DNA from: Stentor coeruleus
Lineage: Eukaryota > Ciliophora > Heterotrichea > Heterotrichida > Stentoridae
DNA: 30,087 bases
Direction: 5' to 3'
Assembly (NCBI GenBank): GCA_001970955.1
Contig: MPUH01000904.1
Location: 1-30,087 of the forward strand
The notes beneath the pieces are model-generated. The model worked only from the letters and a program-made list of their open reading frames with translations. It ran no database searches and was not told the origin of the DNA. The position numbers and the translations under genes were made by a program. Positions 7,467 to 16,460 of the stretch are shown piece after piece (position 1 is the first letter of the stretch; each line of letters starts with the position of its first letter).

Positions 7467-9692
7467 CTAACTGAAAGAAGTCCTTGATTTCCTTTGAGGC
7501 GAAGGTGTTCTCTCATTATTTTTAACTCCATACGAGACTGAATATTTATGATCCTCTGCCGCCTGAACCAGCATTTCCTTCATTTTCTTAGCATTTTCTA
7601 AGTTGTTGTCAACAAATCCTCCGACCCATTTGCCTAAAAACTTCTTGGTCTTAGGACTGAGTTCTTGGCATTTAGTAACGAATTTCTCAACTTCAATATC
7701 ACTATAAGCATGAATAAACTCTTCTATAGGTAAAAAACCCCCTCCAACTTTTACAGTTAGTTTTCCACGTTCATAATTAACCAAAATTTTCCTTGTGCCA
7801 AAAATATACACACCTCCTCCTTCACGTATAAATGGTACAGCTAGTCCTAGTTCTCGCTGATTAAGATAGTTACCCAAAGCCATATCTAAAGGATCTTCTT
7901 TTATTGGGAAATATACTGGATATTTTTTCTTAAGCTCTTCAAGAGCTTTGTGGATTGTTATGACCTCACAGTTTTTCTGGTCTAAAAGAGCGGTTGATTT
8001 ATTGTAAGATCTGTGGGCTGCAGTATAACAGCTTGTTAAATGAAGGATTAGATCTGATAAATATTTCATTTCACGAACTGCATGTTCTTTATTTTCATAG
8101 CTGAATAGTAAGCGTTTTTGCAAATTTGTAAAGTGTTGTTCGATTTGAGAGGTTTTATCATATAGACTACGGATTTCATGAAGATTTTCACTTACGAGGG
8201 TGATGTTTTTGACTAGTTCTTCATGCTCTTGGTTTTTTGAGTTGATTGCAGCTTTGACTTCTTCCTGAGTGCGGTCCAGAGATTCTTTTGAATATTGGAT
8301 ATCACTTATACTAGCTGAAGTAGCTTTTTTTATTTCTTCAAACTTAGAGAGGATTTCTTGGAGTTTTTCTTTGAGGTTCCCAACTGCTTGAGTATCTTTG
8401 GTCACAAGATCATTTAGAAGTTTTACTCTGTCATGCTGGCTTATTTTCACTACTAACTTACTCGTGTTATCTAGAACTTGAGTTTGAAGTTTAGCATTAT
8501 CTTGAACTAAATGCGTAAGCTGTACATCTTTCTGGTTAAATTCAGCAATAGCTTTATTCAGTTGATCTTGTTTTCTTGACACTTCTCTATCTTTCTCAGC
8601 CATCTCAGACCTAAACTTTGCCATATATTCCATAAATTCATCCTGCAACTCTTTCCTTTGCTGTTCCGCTTTTTCTCCTTCAGCCCTTACTTTCATCACA
8701 TTTTCTAAAATTTGTTCAGCATCATCAACATTAACACTCTTAAGTATTTCAATATTAGCCAAGCATTCCTTAACTTCCCCTGAAATTTTATTTTTTTCAG
8801 CTTCAAGCTCTTTATTTTTTTCTTTATCATCACCAAGTCTATTCTCAAGTCCTGCAATAATATCTTTTATAGCTTGGATCTTTTTTTGTATATCTTCTTT
8901 TTCAGAAGCAATTTGAGCTTTTGTTTCTTCAAAGGCTTCTTTCATAACTTGGCAAGCTTTAGCATTGTTATCGATTATCCCTTTAAGAACAATATCTTCA
9001 TCATCTGAAACTTTTAGTAATCTTCTTCTAGCTAAAAGTCCTGCAACAACGAGCATTAATGAATGAGAATCTTTGCCTGAGACTCGATCCATGAAAATTT
9101 CTTCATTGCAAGGAATCTCAACAAGTCCTCCCTGATCAAAGGAAAGACCTGAGAAACTCCTTTTATATGGAGACTTGCTAGGAGTTTTGCCTGGGGTTTT
9201 ACCTCCAGGTTTTGTGTTTTTCCTAACTGGTGATCTTGAAGGACTTGGGGGCCTGACCACATCATCAAGCATTTTTTGGTAGTTTTCGCCCATCATTTCC
9301 TCAAGAGAAGTCAGAATATTCTTTGTGCTTTCATAGTAGGATTCTGAGGCGGATATGTTTCTAAGGTAGCGGCAGTTATAAAGAGAGTCAGATGGCTGCT
9401 GAGCATCTTCAACCACTGGGGTGATTCTGAGTACTAGTGTCAGTGTCCCGCTGAAGGCCTCTTCAGCTATTTCAAGCGAGTACTCGGTTTGATTTTGGAA
9501 AACGTTAAGAACGAGTTCAAAAATTGACCCATTTATATCCATTGAGACAGGGACAGGGTTAGTTGCAAATACACTCGCATCCTTCTGGACCTTTTTTTTT
9601 GCAATGAAGACCTCGAAAGGCACTTCTGGACTTAAGGCTAAGTCCCCAATTTCGATTTCATATTCTGAAGCCATTTTAACAATTATTTCCAT
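7467..9692 (-). CDS. Coiled-coil protein with C-terminal GAS2/GAR microtubule-binding domain
   Basis: The product is 741 residues from the ATG at 9692; an alternative ATG at 9674 would remove six residues. The N-terminal ~90 residues are beta-rich and unrecognised, perhaps C2-like. Next comes a Pro/Ser/Lys-rich basic linker (about 147-180) with repeated S-P and T-P sites, as in microtubule-associated proteins. A long coiled coil spans about 245-590. Near the C-terminus, Y-I-F-G-T-R-K-I-L-V (about 629-638) and V-G-G-G-F-L-P-I-E-E-F (649-659) are the core of the GAS2-related (GAR) domain, which binds microtubules in GAS2 and plakin proteins. A basic Ser-rich tail with T-P-S-P-Q-R ends it. A cytoskeletal, cortical or ciliary linker role is inferred; ciliates build large microtubular cortices. 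Confidence 0.85.
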   Translation of the reverse strand: MEIIVKMASEYEIEIGDLALSPEVPFEVFIAKKKVQKDASVFATNPVPVSMDINGSIFELVLNVFQNQTEYSLEIAEEAFSGTLTLVLRITPVVEDAQQPSDSLYNCRYLRNISASESYYESTKNILTSLEEMMGENYQKMLDDVVRPPSPSRSPVRKNTKPGGKTPGKTPSKSPYKRSFSGLSFDQGGLVEIPCNEEIFMDRVSGKDSHSLMLVVAGLLARRRLLKVSDDEDIVLKGIIDNNAKACQVMKEAFEETKAQIASEKEDIQKKIQAIKDIIAGLENRLGDDKEKNKELEAEKNKISGEVKECLANIEILKSVNVDDAEQILENVMKVRAEGEKAEQQRKELQDEFMEYMAKFRSEMAEKDREVSRKQDQLNKAIAEFNQKDVQLTHLVQDNAKLQTQVLDNTSKLVVKISQHDRVKLLNDLVTKDTQAVGNLKEKLQEILSKFEEIKKATSASISDIQYSKESLDRTQEEVKAAINSKNQEHEELVKNITLVSENLHEIRSLYDKTSQIEQHFTNLQKRLLFSYENKEHAVREMKYLSDLILHLTSCYTAAHRSYNKSTALLDQKNCEVITIHKALEELKKKYPVYFPIKEDPLDMALGNYLNQRELGLAVPFIREGGGVYIFGTRKILVNYERGKLTVKVGGGFLPIEEFIHAYSDIEVEKFVTKCQELSPKTKKFLGKWVGGFVDNNLENAKKMKEMLVQAAEDHKYSVSYGVKNNERTPSPQRKSRTSFS

Positions 9693-10667
9693 TTGAATCA
9701 CGACATTTAAGAAAACTGTTAAATTAAATTCAATTTTTTAAGTAAATGCTAAATTCTTTGAAGAAAATTCTTAAATGTGCGGTTTTTACACATCGATGCT
9801 CAGTTAAAGTTGTTTGAATAACACCTAAAGTAAATGAAAATTTTGATGGTTTATTTAATGTATAATCTGTATCCAAGAACTTTACATAAATATTTTGGCT
9901 TCTTTGATTTTAAATTTGTATATAAAGCTAAGCAGGATATGAGAGAAATACAAATTTAACATGGAGAACTCATTTTTATTCATATTTTACATAAAAATAT
10001 GCTAAAATGTATTTTTGTTAATTCAACATAATTTTTTAAGGTTGGCTATTCCCAAAGGTTAGTGTTTGATCATTGAAGCTAATGTAATCATTAATACATT
10101 TGAGCCTACTTCTTTAAGACTGGAGCTATTTCTATACCAAGAAACCAAAGTTTAAGATTACCAGAATTATGAAAAAAAAAATTAGGCAAAATATCTAGTA
10201 ACCTGTAAATATGACTAAAAGCTTTGATGGACTTAATATTTATCCAAGCCATTATTCTAAAGTAATTCTAAAAAAAAATATGGTTAGATAGCTTGTACAG
10301 CTAAGTCCTGGAGTTCTCTTGAGATTTAGAGGGTCCTTAAATTAACAAGGTTTGAAAGTGGTGTGTAGGATTTATAAGGCCTAGAAATAATGGGTTAAAT
10401 TTGTCCTCTCCGATCTGGAATAATGCCTCGGATCATAATGACAAAGTTTCAAGGCTCTCATGCAGGAAATTCTAACTTGAAGCTTGAGTATCCATTCCAC
10501 CATGATTAGCATAAATTCTGGGTTAGATCAAGTTGTGTTCCGGCCCGTATCCTAAAAGTCTATCCGAAGAAAGTATGAGATCTTAGAAGAAAAATATGCC
10601 GTATCTGGGAGATAGAGACACTACCCCATTAAAGAAAAGGCTAATTAAACTAAGTTCATACTAAAGT
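9693..10667. other. Gap with a GC-elevated, non-coding island (about 10285-10640)
   Basis: The first ~580 bp are ordinary AT-rich flank. From about 10285 to 10640 base composition shifts to visibly higher GC, with runs such as GTTCCGGCCCGTATCC, yet all frames on both strands are closed by stops. A small stem, TATCT-GGG-AGATA, lies at 10602-10614. It could be a non-coding RNA gene, a decayed gene, or the 3' region of the VWA gene. I could not match it to U1-U6, SRP, RNase P or tRNA by eye. Confidence 0.4.
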
Positions 10668-11573
10668 TTAAAAAATAACGCAACATGACTTTTCTTTCTT
10701 CTTAGGGACGCTACTTGAATAATTATTACTTGAAGCATTCGAACTTGGTTGGCTATAAGTGATTGCAGGTTTAGGCTGACTGATCTGCATTGAAGCATTC
10801 GAACTTGGTTGGCTATAAGTGATTGCAGGTTTAGGCTGACTGATCTGCAATCTATTAAGCATCTGTACTTTATCATTAAACAAGCAGCAACATGCTAAAT
10901 CTCCTTGCTGCAAGTTCCTTAAAAACATAGAAACACTATTCTTTAATGAGTTCCATCTTTGGCCACGCATAGAACCACTAAAATCTAAATTGAGCAGTAC
11001 TGCGAATCTATTTCTTTTAACTTGAACTACAGGTGCTGATCTTTGATGTATCATTAAAGCACTTTGATTTCCACTATTAACTCCTACTACTCCAACTTGC
11101 CTGACAATACCAACATCAATACTAATTCTATCAAAAATCTGATTAAGATTGACATTATTTGCCTGATAAGCATTGCAACTATTTCCACCAAACACACTAA
11201 TTAAAGTTAACTCAGCTGCTGCTTTTTGACTGAGTTCTATTCCAACATATGATGTTGAACATCTACTTGTGGGTATGGTTTGATTAATAAGATAAAATAA
11301 TGCTGCGAGTTCTTCTGGCTTAGTTTTTGAAGAAGTGTCATCACCATCTGTTATAACGATATGAACAAAGTTCCATATCTCACTTGTACCAATTTCTGAT
11401 AGAGCTTGATTAAGTTTGAGAATGAGACTCACACCAAATCCTACCGAGTCACGAAGGGCTGTGCCTCCACTCGGTTTTAATAAATTAAGTTTTTGCATGA
11501 TTGTATTTTTTTCTACAGGCTCGTAGCCTAATTCGGCCATTAGAAGGCCCGTTGTTGCTGCTGATAGTGCCAT
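10668..11573 (-). CDS. VWA-like protein with permuted MIDAS order and C-terminal CaaX box
   Basis: This 301-residue protein carries the three metal-ion-dependent adhesion site elements of a von Willebrand A domain in an unusual order. The S-G-G-T loop (Thr38) and I-T-D-G-D-D (Asp76) come first, and the usually N-terminal D-F-S-G-S-M (Asp197-Ser201) comes last, with F-N-D-K-V following it. The start ATG at 11573 has an in-frame TAG 54 bases upstream with no ATG between, so a missing first half in the same frame is unlikely. After the VWA-like part lie two exact 20-residue repeats (about 242-281), then K-K-K-E-K-S-C-C-V-I-F. The last four residues, C-V-I-F, form a CaaX box; a terminal Phe favours geranylgeranylation, and the Lys run would aid membrane binding. 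It is either a circularly permuted VWA or a fusion of the back of one VWA to the front of another. Confidence 0.85.
   Translation of the reverse strand: MALSAATTGLLMAELGYEPVEKNTIMQKLNLLKPSGGTALRDSVGFGVSLILKLNQALSEIGTSEIWNFVHIVITDGDDTSSKTKPEELAALFYLINQTIPTSRCSTSYVGIELSQKAAAELTLISVFGGNSCNAYQANNVNLNQIFDRISIDVGIVRQVGVVGVNSGNQSALMIHQRSAPVVQVKRNRFAVLLNLDFSGSMRGQRWNSLKNSVSMFLRNLQQGDLACCCLFNDKVQMLNRLQISQPKPAITYSQPSSNASMQISQPKPAITYSQPSSNASSNNYSSSVPKKKEKSCCVIF
10730..10849 (-). repeat. Perfect 60-bp tandem duplication inside the VWA gene
   Basis: Units 10730-10789 and 10790-10849 are identical and in frame, so they encode a 20-residue unit (Q-I-S-Q-P-K-P-A-I-T-Y-S-Q-P...) twice. Perfect DNA identity implies a very recent duplication, or a length-polymorphic locus. 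Confidence 0.95.
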
Positions 11574-12473
11574 TGAATTTATAATTTCTAGATAAATATG
11601 AAATCCATAGAATTTATTTTTAGACTATGTTTATGATGAAGAGTGATTATACTAATTGATTTGGTGTAGGCAATTGAAAAGAGTTTAGTTTTATGATGAA
11701 GGGTGATTATACTAATTGATTTGGTGTTGGTGATTGAAAGAGAGTTTAGTTTTAATTAATTTTTATATACTTACTCGAGATATATGTGCTGGTATAAAAT
11801 ACAAAGGTCTGCTAGACTTATTTTTGGTATTATTTTAATATAAGCCTTGGTTAAGAGATTTTGTAGATAAAAGGTAAATATGTCAAATTTATAAGCTATA
11901 TTTGTTTCTGATATCTTTGATAGTATGGAAATTTAATAATAAAATTATTACAACTAATAATTTTGAATTTTTAGAAGTTTTAGAAGAAATCTAGGCTAGG
12001 AAATATTGATTGTAGGATTAAATAAACTAAAAATCTTATGAATTTAGAAATAAGATTTTATTTAAAGACATGCATATAATAAAGTGCTTGTAAACATAGA
12101 AATGGCATTCAAATTAATTGACTTACATTAGATATATTAATACTATAAGAAGGTACCAAAGATTTGAATATAATTTAAATAATCTTTCAGTTTTATCCAA
12201 AAAAATTTGAAGATAAACTTTAAAAAGCACACTAAATATATTGTTGAGGTAGACAAGAATGATTTGTGTTGATAATTCAAAGAAAATTTATTATAAATTG
12301 AAATGCAAATGTTCAGTAGCTAATACTAAATATGAAACAATAACAAAGAAAAAGCATTCTAAACTCATTTTATATGAAAACAAAGAAGTAAAGCTACTAA
12401 AAGAAAGAAGAAATTATATGATTTTTTTCCTGAATATTGTAAACTAAAGCTATCTTTTTCAATTTAATAATTA
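11574..12473. other. Divergent intergenic region
   Basis: It separates the divergent VWA gene and the gene at 12474. Beyond the 60-bp repeats it is AT-rich. One 62-codon ATG frame (12259-12447) is Lys-rich. It cannot be joined to the downstream gene by a 15- or 16-nt intron because the frame offset is wrong, so I leave it uncalled. No RNA gene seen. Confidence 0.5.
11631..11751. repeat. Imperfect 60-bp tandem repeat upstream of the VWA gene
   Basis: Units 11631-11690 and 11691-11751 differ by a few substitutions and one inserted base. The shared core is GTGATTATACTAATTGATTT. It lies 58 bases 5' of the VWA start codon, within its likely promoter or 5' flank, and is not coding in any frame. 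Confidence 0.9.
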
Positions 12474-13085
12474 ATGGATTTTTGCACTCAAAAAATTTCA
12501 AATAACATAAATATACCTCTGATTGTAAATAAACTACTTGTGCAGCAGAGCATAGACAAAGAAAAACAAGAAGAAAAACTTCGTGCTAATGCTCCAAAGC
12601 ATATTAAAGCAAACAGTTTATGTGTTAGGGATACAGCAAGGAAGTACGAAATATGTAAATCTGATTATGTGAAGGCAAAAAGAGCTCTCTATGACCACAC
12701 CCGTTCTTTAAGGCATTATGATGGGGGTTTCTCTATATCTACTATGCTCAGTACACAAAAAGATAAACCCCTGACTTGCATTATTAAAGATCATCCTAAT
12801 AATAAACCTGTAACTAGGAAGAGTAAATTCAGAGATATAGTTAAAAAAACTGAATGGATTTTAGAGCATGCTATAATAACAGCAGAGAAATCTGAAATAA
12901 AAAATGCAAGCCGCTGTAAAATTCTCTCGAATAAACCTAGAAGGATTTTTACAAAAGTAACAATAGAAATTCCTTCTGTTAGGGCTCAAACAATATTACC
13001 ATGCCCTAGAAAAAAACACAGGCCTAATATGGTTGATCAAGAAATTGCTACAGACTATTATTCAGGTATTATGTATAATAATTAA
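12474..13085 (+). CDS. Hypothetical basic protein, 203 aa
   Basis: I do not recognise this protein. It begins M-D-F-C-T-Q-K and is rich in Lys, Arg and Asn, with no signal peptide or membrane segment and no repeats. The middle contains an R-x-Y-E-I-C-K-S-D-Y-V-K-A-K-R-A-L segment likely to be helical. The C-terminal third has short basic clusters (P-R-R-I-F-T-K; P-R-K-K-H-R-P) that could be nuclear-localisation-like. The ATG at 12474 follows an AT-rich leader, and the stop is TAA. Length and residue mix look coding, and there is no competing long frame on the other strand. Function unknown. Confidence 0.7.
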   Translation: MDFCTQKISNNINIPLIVNKLLVQQSIDKEKQEEKLRANAPKHIKANSLCVRDTARKYEICKSDYVKAKRALYDHTRSLRHYDGGFSISTMLSTQKDKPLTCIIKDHPNNKPVTRKSKFRDIVKKTEWILEHAIITAEKSEIKNASRCKILSNKPRRIFTKVTIEIPSVRAQTILPCPRKKHRPNMVDQEIATDYYSGIMYNN

Positions 13086-14679
13086 TAAAAAACCTTATAC
13101 TTAGTTTTTAATATAAGTTAAAATTAAAATTGTATAGTTATAAATCTATTAACAAATTTATTTAACTGACTGTGGGTTAGACCCATATAGAAAGTAATGA
13201 ATAGCTCTTTTTAACTTATTATCTTAAATGAATTTTTAAACATTTTTCGTGGAAATAAACTCTGTATTGTAAGCAATAATAGGATGTCTTTGAAATTTTT
13301 CCATTTTTTTAGCAAATTTTTTATGTTCTGTTTATTCTCAATCTGCAGAATACATATCTCACTTGAATGCTTTTTCATTCTTTGGTTGGTCTTGAGTTTC
13401 ACTAATATAGCCTCTAAGACTTTCAGCCAAGTTAAATCTAAATTGCAAGTAAGTAAGTTTCTTTACATTTTCATTCTTCTTATTAAGTTCTTAGTGAATT
13501 ATGAAAGTATTGAATAAACTATTTCAAAGAGGTCAATAAATATTTCTACTACTTTTTGAATCGATGAAGGTATCAATAGTTAAATAATCGCTCATCAAAA
13601 ATTGTAATATCTCTCATAAAAATTTATATTCTACTATTATACCTTGTAGAAAATCAATAATTTCAATCTTTCTTTTAATAAACTTTTCTTAACAAATAGC
13701 TCTGTTGTAAAAAAAAAGTAGATAGTAAGGAAGCAAGCTTATTATATTGGCAAAGCATAATCAACAGATTAAATTCTTTTAAAATATGATTTCCTGTCTT
13801 TTATTTATAATTTCTTAGTGTGCTTCTTAGATTATATAATCCTTTCTTAGTTTTCGTAATAGTTTCAGTTGCGTAAATCCCTTTATCGTAAAATTCTTGA
13901 AATGCTGAACAAGAAATGTAAAAGTTATCCATAAAGAAATAATAATTATTGTTTCGAATCCTTCAACTAATATAATACATAAATTTTTCACTTTGAATTC
14001 TTCTTTCCATGAATCTCCTAGAATATTAGAGGGTTTCATGCACTCATTTTAATCAGATAAGAGTCCATTTATTACTTAAGATTAAAAAAAAAATACATCG
14101 ACCAAAAAATCAACAGTAAGAAAACTCAATGTAGGCATTTTTGATCAACCTGAAGCAGTTATTAAGTGAAAAAATCGATTAGTGCTTTATAAAAAATCAA
14201 ATGAAATATATAAAATTCTTAACTAACATTCTAATTTAATTATTAGTATGCACTAAATATTGTATTTACGAATTAAAGTAATGAAATAGTAACGATTAAA
14301 TTCAAGAGATTAAATTTTAATTATTATTTTTTATAATCAGTTTTTAATAAAGTTTGACTGATTATGATAAATGCCTTTCTTGTATTATTGGCACCTTGAA
14401 TAAAAATAGCAATCTCAGATATTAAATGATCTAAGCAAAAGTTCAAATTTGTTTTTCAAGCTTTTAAAATTTTCTAAAAAAAGTCCTCTCTAAATCCTAA
14501 CTAATTAGTATCACCTTTAATAAACACACTGCAAACAATATTTAAAATCAGCTAGCAAAATCAAATATCCCTTTAATTCTCTACCTAGCAAATTATTTTA
14601 AAACCCTATATTGTCATTCCAAAAAGTTAGCATTCAAACTATTAATACAATCTCTCGTTTATATTAAATTCATATAAAT
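13086..14679. other. 1.6-kb gap with only weak small frames
   Basis: It is AT-rich. Three short frames exist. A minus-strand Lys-rich frame has an ATG at 13378 (to 13211, 55 aa) and is open without ATG for roughly 28 further codons upstream. A plus-strand Phe-rich frame (13284-13517) looks like the antisense shadow of it. A minus-strand frame at 13827-14039 is listed separately. A short inverted repeat (TGGGT-TAG-ACCCA, 13173-13185) follows the upstream gene. No RNA gene or repeat family seen. Confidence 0.45.
13827..14039 (-). CDS. Possible small single-pass membrane protein, 70 aa
   Basis: This frame has an ATG start and a hydrophilic N-terminus (M-K-P-S-N-I-L-G-D-S-W-K-E-E-F). One hydrophobic stretch (about 28-46) and a basic C-terminal end follow. 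It has the shape of a small membrane protein. Its length alone is not strong evidence in such AT-rich DNA, and I see no homology. Treat as tentative. Confidence 0.25.
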   Translation of the reverse strand: MKPSNILGDSWKEEFKVKNLCIILVEGFETIIIISLWITFTFLVQHFKNFTIKGFTQLKLLRKLRKDYII

Positions 14680-15078
14680 ATGAAAGAGGAAACATCGGAA
14701 GACGAAAAAAATGAAATAGCTTTATTAGATAGATTTTACGACTTAAAGACCTACGAAAATAAAAAAATCTTATACTTTTTCAAGAACAGGAACTACCGTG
14801 TCCTCAATAGTTATCAAGAGGTTAATGAATCTGACTTCATAGAAACTATGATGTCATTTGAGAATTACTATCGAAAGCAAGGTTCTATTCTAGGAATTTG
14901 CATTATGGGAATAGGTTGGGATACTCTGTTCCGTAGGATGGTCCCAATATCAAAAATCGCATTAGGGTTTGTCTTAATCAAAGGGTTAGGTAATTACTCA
15001 GTTCACAGAAATCTTAGCACTCTTTCATCTCCTCTAACATATGTATTTGACAAATATTACAAGCCAAAACTCAAATAA
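14680..15078 (+). CDS. Hypothetical small membrane-associated protein, 132 aa
   Basis: It has an acidic N-terminus (M-K-E-E-T-S-E-D-E-K) followed by a soluble segment rich in Tyr and Asn (about 17-68). Then come two adjacent hydrophobic stretches, about 69-82 (I-L-G-I-C-I-M-G-I-G-W) and 88-103 (V-P-I-S-K-I-A-L-G-F-V-L-I), separated by a basic F-R-R turn. This suggests a hairpin membrane anchor or a mitochondrial inner-membrane subunit, which is inference only. I do not recognise the family. It ends 18 bp from the stop of the convergent gene at 15097, so the two 3' UTRs must be tiny or overlap. Confidence 0.65.
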   Translation: MKEETSEDEKNEIALLDRFYDLKTYENKKILYFFKNRNYRVLNSYQEVNESDFIETMMSFENYYRKQGSILGICIMGIGWDTLFRRMVPISKIALGFVLIKGLGNYSVHRNLSTLSSPLTYVFDKYYKPKLK

Positions 15079-15096
15079 TTACTTATCTAGTTAGCA

Positions 15097-15828
15097 CTAA
15101 TTTAATCTTTCTTTTGTTGATGACCTATATCTTATAGCCTTGCTTGGTCTTAATTTGCACTTTTCCAAAGCACTTTGGGCTAGGATTCCAATCTTTTCAT
15201 CAGTGTTGGCATTCAAATCTTCCCATATGCTTTCTTCTGATACATTATGCAGATGAACAAGAGAAGTGTCTTTACTACAAGACTCTGGGGAGACGTTTAA
15301 AGCTGCAGACTCAACAGTTTTATAGTAAACTTTTTTGGTTTTGTTGCGGATCGGAGATTTTGATAAACTTTTTTTGTTTATTTCCCAACTGTAAATTATT
15401 TCTTTGTCTGAAACCCATTTATCAACAAGCCTCTCATACCTGTCTTTAGGGGTGAATTTCATATAGGCTTGAATTTCTTTATCTTTTTTCCTAGTCCTAA
15501 ACTCGTTAATTGGACTAAATATTGGCTGCAGGTCGAAAATTGTGTTTTTCGAAAGGGCATCATCAATTCGAGCTTTGGAATCTCTAGGCTTTAACCTCAT
15601 TGAACTTTCTCCTAAGTACTTTGGGGTTTGAAATTGCTCTCGGTTGTATATTGGAACTGGGTCAGTAGCTAAGTCAAAAACTCTTTGAACTATTCGTACT
15701 TTATATTTTTTTAAGAGCTTATCTCGCATTTTCTGTTGGACTTGCAAAGTTCGGGCAGACTTTTCAATTTCGTTTATTACTGCCTTTGACTTCTTCTGTT
15801 TGATATCATGCAAATATGAATTATACAT
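15097..15828 (-). CDS. Hypothetical basic protein, 243 aa
   Basis: The ATG at 15828 opens M-Y-N-S-Y-L-H-D. The N-terminal ~50 residues are helical and Lys-rich (I-E-K-S-A-R-T-L-Q-V-Q-Q-K-M-R-D-K-L). A central part follows with Y-N-R-E-Q-F-Q-T-P-K-Y-L and F-T-P-K-D-R-Y-E-R-L-V-D-K-W (about 127-140). The C-terminal third has S-K-S-P-I-R and acidic patches. There is no signal peptide, membrane segment or enzyme motif. The mixture of short conserved-looking motifs separated by linkers resembles ciliary or axonemal accessory proteins of ciliates, but that is only an impression. Confidence 0.75.
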   Translation of the reverse strand: MYNSYLHDIKQKKSKAVINEIEKSARTLQVQQKMRDKLLKKYKVRIVQRVFDLATDPVPIYNREQFQTPKYLGESSMRLKPRDSKARIDDALSKNTIFDLQPIFSPINEFRTRKKDKEIQAYMKFTPKDRYERLVDKWVSDKEIIYSWEINKKSLSKSPIRNKTKKVYYKTVESAALNVSPESCSKDTSLVHLHNVSEESIWEDLNANTDEKIGILAQSALEKCKLRPSKAIRYRSSTKERLN

Positions 15829-16460
15829 TTATTGTTAGAAATAAATTTTCACTATAGAGTAAATATTTTAAATGCATGGTGGTTTTTAATAAATGATTCT
15901 AAGGTTATGGAATTGCTGGAGGTTGAAAGATTAAAAATAAAATTAGGGTTTCTTACAAGGAAAAACCAAAATGATTAGTAATGCTAAAATTTTATATTTA
16001 AAGTAGTTTAGTTGTATGAAAATAATAGTTCAAAGTAAGCTTTATAGAATAAAAATAAGCTTTCGAGAATTTTTAATTTTGTTATAAATTTTGAAATATA
16101 TTTTTCTCAAGAGCCAATGTTTAAAATTTGCAAAAATATTTATATTATTGGTTATAGAATTCATTTTATAAAGTATATAATTTTTCCCAACAGTAGTGCA
16201 AATATAATTTAAACCCTTTTCATCATGCAACTTATATATAGTAGCAGTATATTAAATCACTCGTTGTCGCTGGTTATATAACTCTTTATTTGGTTCAGGA
16301 GGTCTTTTTACTTATTAGCATGCATATAAATTCATGTAAACATATATTAAAAAATATAATCCTACATTCTAAAAATATTTTTTAAACATCAATCTTATAT
16401 ACTTAATAAATTTATTTCTTTATTAATCTTATATATTTGCAACAGTTATGCTAAATCTAT
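15829..16460. other. Gap, nothing recognised
   Basis: AT-rich DNA between two minus-strand genes. The 62-codon frame at 16042-16230 has random-looking composition. No repeat, RNA gene or intron-joined exon seen. Confidence 0.5.

Noticed and set aside
9693..9701. GTG start for the GAS2-domain gene
   Set aside because: Eukaryotic genes use ATG. ATGs at 9692 and 9674 are available in frame.
12259..12447. 62-codon Lys-rich frame
   Set aside because: It is short, with no recognisable motif, and in the wrong phase to join the 203-residue gene by a 15- or 16-nt intron.
13173..13187. Small inverted repeat TGGGT-TAG-ACCCA
   Set aside because: A five-base stem is common by chance, and hairpin terminators do not apply to eukaryotic Pol II genes.
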